A stretch of 64,000 nucleotides of DNA from Nelumbo lutea (Eukaryota > Streptophyta > Magnoliopsida > Proteales > Nelumbonaceae), in NCBI GenBank assembly GCA_022828595.1, contig JAKGHH010000001.1:68692401-68756400 (forward strand), in the 5' to 3' direction. This document shows, piece by piece, positions 57,101 to 64,000 of the stretch (position 1 is its first letter; each line of letters starts with the position of its first letter). Under the pieces are notes generated by a model. The model was not told the DNA's origin. It saw only the letters and a program-made list of their open reading frames with translations, and ran no database searches. A program made the position numbers and the translations under genes.

Positions 57101-59075
57101 TTCCAAGGATTTGCACCTTAATGGATTCTTACATAGAGTTCAGCCCCAAAAGAAAAGCAAACACCCTCTGTTGGGAAACTAGAGTTTTGTAAGCTTTGGC
57201 ATCATCTTCACGTTTCCAATTCATATTCTAGTAGTGATCCATCTCCTTCCAAATTGCGGTCAAACCTGAGTAATACACTTAAAGACTTCCCTCTCCTTGT
57301 TTACATGTAGTAGATGCAGCTTGGAACTGATAAATTTTTGCATAGTGTCTCTGTCCTAAATAGGTGGTTTTTGCTTGTTCCCAAATTTCAACAGCCATCT
57401 CGGCCCACATAAAGTCTCTCCTCACCTGTGGGAGCATAGATACAAGCAACCACAACATCACCATACTAGTTTCTTGGTTCCATTTGTCGTGTTCAGCACT
57501 CCCAGATCTTGATTCTTTTGCTCTCCAATTGATATACCCTATCTTCCCCTTACGGTAATGTATAGTTTAATTCCTCTCGACCAGTCTAGATAATTGACGC
57601 CATTTAGAGGGATAAAAGCCATGGGGAAGGTCATGTCCACACTCCCACTTAGTCCACCATGGCTGAAAGACAAACCCAAGGTAGCTGTATCCTCAAAGGA
57701 CATGGTGTACCAACCAAAGAATCACTTTCCAGCTACAAACCAGAAGTCTCAACCACACAAAAAAGGTTCTGGTATAGGACAGCAATGTATTAGCGGCTCT
57801 GATACCATGTTTTCTTGATAGAAATAAAGAAAAATCAGAAAAGAAGAAGGAAGAGAAAGAGAGAAGAGAGAAGAGAGAGGAGAAGAGAGGAAGAGAGAAA
57901 CTGAGATTCTAGAGGCAAAATTCTTGGCTGGCAGTGCCAGCATTCTATTATATAGTAGGGTGACACAACAAAACAAATAATAAAAGATAAAAAGACCACA
58001 GTACCCCTGTGGCCCATAATACACCAAATATTAACAGTTTTTAATACACATATATGAAACAAATTGTCAGACTAAGATTGGTTCTCCTCTAAGGCCTCAA
58101 CCCAAGCTCAATCTGATATTCAGGTTTAGTGTGTATCAGACAGGTCACACCCTAAAAGTCGCCTGCTCGTTAGTTGAAATTTGTTTAACCTTTTTTTTTG
58201 GGGCATGAAAAATAAAATCGTTCCGATAGAGTACAGCAATATTGTTTTCTTGCTTTAGTCATTTAAAGATATACCTTACAAACAGCATTAATATTCTATA
58301 CCTAATTCCATGCAAAATGGTTGTTATAACATCATTTTTATCACAGAGGGATAGGACACTATAAAAAAGACCCTACAAAAAGGGGTGAACTAGTTGTGGC
58401 AAGCTGCCCAACGGGAGATCCTGTGAATACTTTGAAAATTCAAAAGCAAGAACTGTCACAAAGGAAAGAAGGTGTCACAACCAGTCATGCATGATATGAA
58501 TTAACTAATGCTTATGCCTACTTTCTCCAGAACTGTAAACTTAGGATTGACAAAAAACAGAGGATCAAAGAAAAGCCCAAGACCCAATCAAGAGGGCTAG
58601 CCTTGGGAGGACAAGTGCTCAGTTTGGGAAGATATTCAGATTTGGAAGTAGGAAACATGCCCATTTAGGCATAAAAAGTATAAACTAGAACTTCAATCTA
58701 TTTTGCCTTTTGGTAAGATAAACTTTTTCACTTTTCTATCTTTGGTTTTGACTGATCAGAAGAAAACATTGTGACATACAGTCATAACTCCAGTTGCTGC
58801 ACTGACACCAGCTTCACCAAAAATTGCTGTTGCTGCCTCTGTGACTAATGCAGTTGCTCCAATATTGACCACACTGAGTAGGAAAAATAAAAGCTAGAAT
58901 AAGAAATCAAGATTGAGCTGAAAACATAGAAGACTGCATTAACAGAATATGTCAAGACAGAAAGTAAAAGTGAGTACGTTGTGCCAATAAGAATTGTTGT
59001 TAGGAACCGTGTAACATCACTACGAAGCATTCTGAAGACACCATTTTCAGGCTCTTTTTCAGCCAACTCACGCAC
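48377..59075 (-). CDS. DUF21 and CBS domain protein (CNNM/CorC type, probably plastid), eight internal exons
   Basis: Minus-strand exons 59075-58978, 58873-58780, 52773-52696, 52319-52216, 50271-50190, 49571-49432, 49351-49273 and 48440-48377 join in frame (739 nt, about 246 codons) with GT-AG borders. Exons 1-4 seen hold the DUF21 membrane domain ([71 protein letters not shown]). Exons 5-8 hold the linker and first CBS part ([77 protein letters not shown]). Plant members of this type are chloroplast-envelope proteins linked to magnesium transport (Arabidopsis MGR8/MGR9 class). Upstream exons with start and transit peptide lie right of the Gypsy element; downstream exons are not found. Confidence 0.88.
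50620..51092. repeat. (TA)n/(TATG)n microsatellite block with a duplicated segment
   Basis: Long TATA, GTAT and ACGT-type runs, ending in (CA)n at about 51,045-51,064 and (TA)n to 51,092. AAACATTATTGTTTTATATT with its following microsatellite occurs at about 50,624 and again at 50,865, so about 240 bp are duplicated. It lies in the intron between exons 52319-52216 and 50271-50190 of the DUF21/CBS gene, directly before an L1 copy. A diverged AT-rich repeat (50,360-50,620, GGGTC/GATTC-rich) precedes it. Confidence 0.85.
51093..52035 (+). mobile_element. 5'-truncated L1-type LINE: zinc-binding RT end and RNase H
   Basis: Starts inside a zf-RVT-type motif ([20 protein letters not shown]) with no reverse transcriptase before it, and continues into RNase [30 protein letters not shown], then after a frameshift at about 51,680 [14 protein letters not shown] and [14 protein letters not shown] to a stop near 51,922. 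The RNase H acidic residues are present. The truncated 5' end abuts the microsatellite. It lies antisense to the DUF21/CBS gene inside an intron. No long poly(A) tail was seen at about 52,035. Confidence 0.85.
53179..53409 (-). repeat. 3' LTR of the intronic Copia element
   Basis: About 230 bp, aligned with 57,808-58,046 over its whole length (shared TTCTTGATAGAAATAAAG, purine-rich AGAGAG block, ATTCTATTATATAGTAGGGT, AATATTAACAG). The left edge has lost the standard TG (reads CATTTTC against TGTTTTC). Confidence 0.85.
53509..54018 (-). pseudogene. RNase H portion of the intronic Copia element
   Basis: The longest open stretch of this element (169 codons). It contains [20 protein letters not shown], the equivalent of DADW as [57 protein letters not shown] and [13 protein letters not shown]. 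The first catalytic Asp region is changed (YISADW). It ends at a stop before the C-terminal [10 protein letters not shown], which follows in another stretch. Confidence 0.8.
54193..55197 (-). pseudogene. Reverse transcriptase portion of the intronic Copia element
   Basis: Fragments in shifting frames: the linker and RT start ([40 protein letters not shown]) at about 55,080-54,900, and the palm with an intact YVDD ([13 protein letters not shown]) and [12 protein letters not shown] at about 54,380-54,210. Stops and frameshifts between them make it inactive. Confidence 0.75.
55860..56502 (-). pseudogene. Integrase portion of the intronic Copia element
   Basis: Pieces include [22 protein letters not shown] pre-integrase sequence (56,450) and the catalytic-core start [15 protein letters not shown] and [14 protein letters not shown] (56,060-55,920). 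The first Asp is kept (YFDVWGP); the rest of the core is fragmented. Not functional. Confidence 0.7.
57808..58046 (-). repeat. 5' LTR of the intronic Copia element
   Basis: About 239 bp next to the primer-binding site TGGTATCAGAGCC. Minus-strand ends are TATTAAAAACTG (standard TG changed to TA) and GAAAACA. Pairs with 53,179-53,409. Confidence 0.85.
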
Positions 59076-59401
59076 CTGATAAGGAAACCACAAATACAAG
59101 CCTTAGAAAATTGATACAAGTACTTAATTCTCATAGATAGGCATCTATTATAGTGGTATATAAGCACATAGCATTCACAAACATATGAAACATCCCATCA
59201 AAGAACTATGAGAAGTTAGTCAATCATGCTCTCACTATGGAATTTACTAATTCCAAAATAAAATTCAGATCAAAGACAATATTTTCTCAAGGCTGACAAC
59301 TTCCTTTAATCCCCAAGCATTATTAATTTATGTCCACAGATCAGCAGAAAACCAAACAGCTAAAGAAAACAATCCCTACTCTGGGATCTAAAAATATCGG
59401 G

Positions 59402-59499
59402 CTGCACTGATGTCTCTTCTCCCAATTTCATCATGTCTTATACAACGCCTATCCAGATCTCGAGCTTGAGGACAAGCTCGTTGCCTAGGAGGGGTGTGA
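59402..59499 (+). mobile_element. Gypsy integrase C-terminal tail and polypurine tract
   Basis: One frame reads AYPDLELEDKLVA-stop, the typical end of plant Ty3/Gypsy polyproteins (LEDK motif), followed by GGAGGGGTGTGA and then the LTR. This is the 3' end of an internal region lying upstream of the LTR at 59,500, although the rest of that copy is absent (DUF21/CBS intron sequence precedes it). Confidence 0.65.
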
Positions 59500-59978
59500 T
59501 GTTATGGATGCATTTGTGGGAAGGACATACCGCCACCGGCAGCAGCAGTGAGGGGGGCCCACACAGCAGCTTATCTTGCCACGTCAGCTCATCTGCTCGC
59601 CAATAGTTTATCTTGCCAGCTCGCCAATAGTTTACTTATTCCAGTTATGTTCTTACTTATCTATTAGAGATAGGAGCTAAGTTCTGTTAGAAGTCTGTTA
59701 GGAGTAGGAGTTTGATTTAAAGTTGGACTGTCCTAGCTTAGTCAAATGGAATAAGGAGTCTCCTCTTGTAATCTCCTATTTAAGGAGCTGTGATTTGGGA
59801 ATAAAGCATTCAGTTTTCCAGTTAAGAGAAGAGTGAGGAGAGTTCGGGTGGTTTCTTGGACAAATCACTCATTCGGTTGCCACAATAGGGTCTGCACGCA
59901 AGGGAAGGTGCAAGGGGAAGAAAGAGATTCTCCCCGTGGACCGACCCGTGACGAGATCCTACGCCCGGGCCCATAACA
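59500..59978 (+). repeat. Gypsy LTR
   Basis: Has perfect inverted ends TGTTATGG...CCATAACA (479 bp) and is followed after TTC by the primer site. A TATTTAAGG motif lies at about 59,777. It has internal sequence on both sides (integrase tail to the left, gag to the right). Confidence 0.85.
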
Positions 59979-59981
59979 TTC

Positions 59982-59994
59982 TGGTATCAGAGAC
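59982..59994 (+). promoter_or_regulatory. Primer-binding site (tRNA-iMet) of the right-edge Gypsy element
   Basis: TGGTATCAGAGAC, a near-perfect initiator-methionine tRNA site, three bases after the LTR end CCATAACA. Confidence 0.8.
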
Positions 59995-60000
59995 TACCGT

Positions 60001-60832
60001 CATGGGGGAACAAGAGCCGCTGTCATCCAGGGTCCACAAACTGGAACATAGGCTCGTAGAGACCAGCATGGAGGTTCGTGAAGACAAGGATGATGTCCGG
60101 GAACTGCGACGCCTGCTGGAAGTGTTCCTCTCCAACAAAGAAAGAAGTTCTGAGGGAACCGCCACCACCAACAATCGTCGTCCGGACTGGGCAGAGACGT
60201 CCAACGAACAGCAGATCGTTGCACCGACAGCCGCAATTATTCCCAAGTATAGCCAGCTGGAAGTTCCGTATTACAACGGCACCGGAGACCCGTTAGGATG
60301 GTTGTATCGCTGCGACCAGTTCTTCCGTAATCAACGCACTGATGACAAAGACAAGGTCAGTCTGGCCGCCTTCCACCTATCGGAAGAGGCACAGCGCTGG
60401 TTCTACCGTCCAGAGCAAGAAGAACTCGGGCTCAATTGGGGGCGATTTAAATCCTATTGCCTCCTCAGGTTTGGACCCCCGTTGACAAGCAACCAGCTGG
60501 GCGAGTTAATCAACCTCAAGCAAACTAGAACCGTAGCAGAATACCAACGCCAATTCCAAACCCTTCTCGCCAAAGCAACCTCGGTTCGCGCAGATCAACA
60601 AGTCGATATGTTCACTACGGGGCTAGCAGAACCCCTAAGAGTGGACGTGGAGATGCAACACCCTCCCAACCTGGTCACAGCAATGAACCTCGCACGCGCC
60701 TTCGAACGGAAACTGCAACTCACCCACGGAACCCTCAGTGTAGGTCGGCCAACAACAACCTGGGCTCCTTCGAAGGCAGCAAGGAACCGAGGCTTCCTAC
60801 CGGTAATCCTTTCAAATCAGCATCAAGTATAG
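60001..60832 (+). pseudogene. Gypsy gag
   Basis: The start is placed at the Met after the primer site (MGEQEPLSSRVHKLEHRLVE); an earlier in-frame Met at 59,936 lies inside the LTR. A coiled-coil-like N-terminus is followed by the gag domain (VPYYNGTGDPLGWLYRCDQF, AQRWFYRPEQEELGLNWGRF, QYRRQF-like YQRQFQTLLA). The frame shifts near 60,790, so the true continuation into the zinc knuckle is in the next frame. TAG ends this frame at 60,830-60,832. Confidence 0.85.
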
Positions 60833-61419
60833 GGAGTGGCAGGACTACACCCCCTATTAGACGACTATCCCGAGCCGAGATGGCAGAACGGCGCGCAAGA
60901 GGGCAGTGTTTCAACTGCAACGATTTGTACTCCTCCGGGCACAGGTGCAAGAAGCTATTTTGTCTTCTGGTAGACGAACCCGAAGAGGACGAGGAGGAAC
61001 CTGCAGCATCAAACCCCGAGATCTCCCTCCATGCAATCACAAGGATCAAAACCTCACAAACCGTGCAACTAAGGGCGCTGGTAGCAAGGAAACCAGTGCG
61101 CATTCTCGTAGACTCTGGCAACACCCACAACTTTGTCAGTGAACAAGCTGCCCGCCGGTTAGAACTACCGATGGAAATCAGGCCGCAGTTACAGGTAGTC
61201 GTGGCAAACGGGAAAAGAGTTCACAGCCCCGGAATCTGCAAGGGCACCAAGATTCAGGTCGGATCAGAATCTTTCCTTGCTGATTTATTCGTACTCTCCT
61301 TGGATGAATTCGACATCGTCCTGGGAGTCAAATGGCTGATCACTCCAGGGCCAATCCTATGGGATTTCAGCGCCCTGACAATGACATTCCAGCTTGACGA
61401 AAACCCAGTTACATGGTAG
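60833..61419 (+). pseudogene. Gypsy zinc knuckle and aspartic protease
   Basis: Open from MAERRARGQCFNCNDLYSSG (zinc knuckle C-x2-C-x-H-x-C, with HRCKKLFC) through an acidic linker to protease (ILVDSGNTHNFVSEQAAR, FDIVLGVKWL) and a TAG at 61,417-61,419 after VTW. The same frame continues beyond the stop, so it is probably a CAG-to-TAG change. The catalytic Asp is in VDSG. Confidence 0.85.
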
Positions 61420-62510
61420 GGGACCAGGATAAGAACAAAGACGCAGTTGCATACACTTCAAGGAGAGAACTTGCGCACCACAGATATGGAAAGGCTCCTC
61501 ATAGATTTTTCAGTAGTATTCCAAGAACCCAAGGGGCTTCCACCTTCCAGAGCCTGCGATCATCGGATCCCTCTGATAGCCGGATCGGATCCCGTCATCA
61601 TCCGACCCTACCGCTACCCACACCGACAAAAGGATTAAATAGAGAGGCAGTGTGCGGATATGTTACAACAAGGGATCATCCGTCCCAGCCGCTCCCCTTT
61701 TTCCTCTCCGGTTCTGTTGGTACCCAAGCAGGACGGGACTTGAAGGTTTTGTGTGGACTATAGAGAGCTTGACAGTAGAACGGTCAAGGATAAATTTCCT
61801 ATCCCCATCGTAGATCAGATGCTGGACGAACTCCATGGTGCCCAATACTTCTCAAAATTAGACCTTCGGTCAAGTTACTTCCAGGTCCGGATGACTCCCG
61901 AAGATATAGAGAAAACGGCCTTCAGAACACACCATGGCCATTTGAATTCCTAGTTATACCATTCGGCCTCAGCAACGCTCCTTCCACGTTCCAGTCCCTG
62001 ATGAACGAGGTGTTCCACTCCCACCTCCGCAGATTTGTCTTGGTATTCTTCGACGACATCCTAGTCTATAGCAAGTCGTGGATAGAACATGTGCAGCATC
62101 TACGGATCGTTTTTGAACTCCTGCGACAACACCAACTCTTCCTTAAGCGATCCAAATGCTCCTTTGGGGAACGTCGGGTCCTTTACTTAGGACATGTGAT
62201 CAGTGGGCAAGGGGTCACTGTGGATGAGTCCAAGATTTAGGCGATCGCCGCAATCCGCCAAAGCTCTCCGCAGATTCCTAGGGTTGACGGGTTACTACCG
62301 CAAGTTCGTACAAAATTACAGACTCTTGGCGGCACCACTAACCAATCTGCTCAAGAAGAATGCCTTCCACTGGGATCGTACAACCGATGCAGCCTTTGCA
62401 AGTTTAAGAGAAGCCCTCTCCTCCACTCTGATTCTACAGTTGCCAAACTTTGAGCTCGAGTTCACAATCGAATGCGATGCATCTGGCACCGGCATAGGTG
62501 CCATATTATA
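61420..62510 (+). pseudogene. Gypsy reverse transcriptase
   Basis: RT pieces: [85 protein letters not shown], the catalytic FFDDILVYSKSW (about 62,050) and FLGLTGYYRKFVQ. Breaks: TAA at 61,636-61,638, TGA for Trp before RFCVDY, a frameshift at about 61,945 after HHGHL, TAG for Gln at 62,238-62,240, and a frameshift near 62,250. The active-site Asp pair is intact but no full protein can be made. Confidence 0.85.
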
Positions 62511-63102
62511 GCAGCAAGGACATCCGGTCGCCTTCTTCAGCCGCAAACTGGCTGACCAACACCTTAAATTACCCGCCTATGAACGAGAACTGATTGCGCT
62601 GGCTAAGGCAGTACAGCACTGGAGGCCATACTTATGGGGGAGGTCCTTCGTCGTCAAGACAGACCACTACAGCCTCAAATATCTGTTGGAACAACGGCTT
62701 ACCACCTCGCCGCAACAGCATTGGATCAGCAAACTACTGGGTTTCGATTTTCGGGTAGACTACAAGGCGGGAACCTTGAACCGTGCAGCAGATGCCTTGT
62801 CTCGCCGAGCAAAAGAAGGCAGTATGCTCCTCCATGCGATCTCCCAACCCCGAGCCACCCTGTTGGAAGACATCCGGAGCACGCTGCCACAATCACCAGA
62901 GTGGAATGATCTGGTCCAGAAGATACAATCCGGCACGACCAACCCAAACTGGTGCATGCAAGACGGGTTAGCACTCTACAAGGGACGGATAGATCTTCTA
63001 GCCGACTGTCCCTTAATCCCCTTCGTCATCGCCAACAAACACAACTCCACGCATGAAGGTGTCCAGAAAACATTGCATCGCATCCACGCCGATTTCCACT
63101 AG
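62350..63102 (+). pseudogene. Gypsy RNase H and integrase zinc region
   Basis: FTIECDASGTGIGAIL is followed by TAG (62,509-62,511, CAG expected), then GHPVAFFSRKLADQHLKLPA, YERELIALAKAVQHWRPYL, VVKTDHYSLKYLLEQ, FRVDYKAGTLNRAADALSRR. The integrase N-terminus starts (HNSTHEGVQKTLHRIHADFH) and is cut by TAG at 63,100-63,102 where Trp is expected. The same frame runs through these stops. Confidence 0.85.
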
Positions 63103-64000
63103 CAGAGCATGAAGGCTTTGGTGCGGGACTTCATTCAGAGTTGCTCTATGTGCCAACAACAAAAGTGGGAAAACTTGCACACAGCAGGCCTTCTCCAACC
63201 ACTTTCACTCCCAACTCAGATCTGAGCCGATATTTCCATGGATTTCATTGAGGGCCTACCCAAGGTTGGTGGGAAATCGGTCTTATTCGTGGTGGTGGAC
63301 CGTTTTTCCAAGTATGCTCATTTCCTTCCCTTATCCCACCCATATAGCGCGATCTCAGTCGCCCACGCCTTCTTCACCCATATTTTCCGACTGCATGGGC
63401 TACCCGAATCCATTGTCAGTGACAGGGACCCAGTTTTTACTAGCACCTTCTGGAAGGAGCTATTTCGACTGCAGGGATCAGCCCTAGCCTTCTCCTCCAC
63501 CTACCATCCGCAGACTGACGGCCAAACGGAGGTGGTAAACTGAACGATAGAGATGTACCTCTGTTGTTTTTTGGGAGACCAGCCACGGCGTTGGGTGGAG
63601 TACCTTCCATGGGCCGAATACTGTTACAACACATCTTATCACTCCTCTCTTGGCATGACTCCCTTCCGAGTTGTTTATGGTCAGGACCCTCCCCGTCTAT
63701 TGTCTTACAAACCAGGTTCAACACAATTGGAAGAAGTGGATCGAGGTCTGCAGGACCGCAATGACCTCCTCGCCGAAGTCTCCCTACGCTTACAGCAAGC
63801 TCAGACATGCATGAAGAACGCCTACGATCAGCACCACAGGGAAGTAACCTTTGAACCCGGACAGTTTGTATGGCTGAAGCTCCAACCCTATCGACAAGAC
63901 TCCCTCAGGCGAAGAGCTTTCCCTAAACTGGCCCCCAAATTCTACGGGCCCTTCAAGATTTTACGGCGGATCGGGAAGGTTGCATATCAACTCGAGCTAC
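63103..64000 (+). pseudogene. Gypsy integrase, partial at right edge
   Basis: The zinc-binding part ends CSMCQQQKWENLH. The core has the two Asp residues (SMDFIEGLPK, SDRDPVFTS) and the Glu (HPQTDGQTEVVN). TGA replaces Trp at about 63,223 (TQI-stop-ADIS) and probably Arg at 63,541-63,543 (CGA to TGA, VVN-stop-TIEMY). The C-terminal part goes on with [19 protein letters not shown] and FGPF-like [20 protein letters not shown], reaching the window edge before any chromodomain. Confidence 0.85.

Larger units (their letters stand above)
53179..58046 (-). mobile_element. Ty1/Copia element with both LTRs, decayed, in a DUF21/CBS intron
   Basis: LTRs at 58,046-57,808 (5') and 53,409-53,179 (3'). The primer site TGGTATCAGAGCC (57,807-57,795) and polypurine tract CTTGAGGGGGG just before the 3' LTR TGTTAAAAC fix the orientation. 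Minus-strand order: gag remnants (57,650-57,000; start region [17 protein letters not shown]), integrase pieces (56,500-55,860; [20 protein letters not shown] and [10 protein letters not shown]), RT pieces (55,197-54,193; SMEEIN-like linker, then [10 protein letters not shown]) and RNase H (54,018-53,509). The host intron (58,779-52,774) owes most of its 6 kb to it. A weak CACAT duplication may flank it. Confidence 0.88.
59979..64000 (+). mobile_element. Ty3/Gypsy element, probable chromovirus (Reina-like), internal part to window edge
   Basis: Order gag, zinc knuckle, protease, RT, RNase H, integrase, with integrase continuing past the right edge. The gag with NGTGDPLGWLYRCDQFF and the protease VDSGNTHNF are typical of small plant chromoviruses; the chromodomain that would prove this lies beyond the window. 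It carries at least eight stops and several frameshifts, so it is dead. It lies in the region between the visible and the missing 5' exons of the DUF21/CBS gene. Confidence 0.88.

Overview
The window is nuclear DNA of a flowering plant. The evidence is small exons with plant GT-AG (and one GC-AG) introns, plant-specific families (tau-class glutathione transferases, an ETTIN/ARF3-type auxin response factor, an F-box protein, a DUF21/CBS protein of the plastid CNNM/CorC type), and many Ty1/Copia, Ty3/Gypsy, L1 and Helitron elements. Species cannot be fixed from the sequence. No tRNA, rRNA or CRISPR array was recognised.

Layout. 1-8,660: 5' part of an F-box gene on the minus strand (three exons seen; the 3' part lies beyond the left edge). 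Its two large introns hold two decayed Copia elements and two L1 fragments. 8,780-24,450: gene-island DNA with MITE-like repeats, a 1.1 kb non-autonomous Helitron, and a tandem array of three tau GST genes in the same orientation at about 5 kb spacing. Only the middle GST is intact. An intronless, broken ARF3-like copy sits between the second and third. 24,450-47,510: a retrotransposon block. It holds a truncated Gypsy LTR/gag piece, a degenerate Tat-lineage Gypsy that carries its own antisense three-exon gene with a TATA box, a 100-N assembly gap, a young 9.5 kb Copia element (minus strand) with 1.9 kb LTRs, and the 3' half of another Copia element. 48,377-59,075: eight exons of a DUF21/CBS gene on the minus strand; its introns host a complete but decayed Copia element and a 5'-truncated L1. 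Both ends of this gene are missing from view. 59,400-64,000: a decayed Gypsy element of probable chromovirus (Reina-like) type that runs off the right edge; it is preceded by an integrase tail, so the LTR has internal sequence on both sides.

Probably functional genes are the F-box gene (partial view), the middle GST (17,703-18,451) and perhaps the DUF21/CBS gene. Most of the rest is mobile DNA. Disabling changes in the two Gypsy elements are mostly TGG-to-TGA/TAG or CAG/CGA-to-stop, as expected from deamination of methylated cytosines. The young Copia element has an almost continuous gag-pol frame, yet it has lost the catalytic Glu of its integrase. No wholly new system was found. The points most worth following up are the self-contained antisense gene in the Tat element, the GC-AG intron of the only live GST, the tandem-LTR Gypsy, and the assembly gap, which appears to hide the missing halves of several features.
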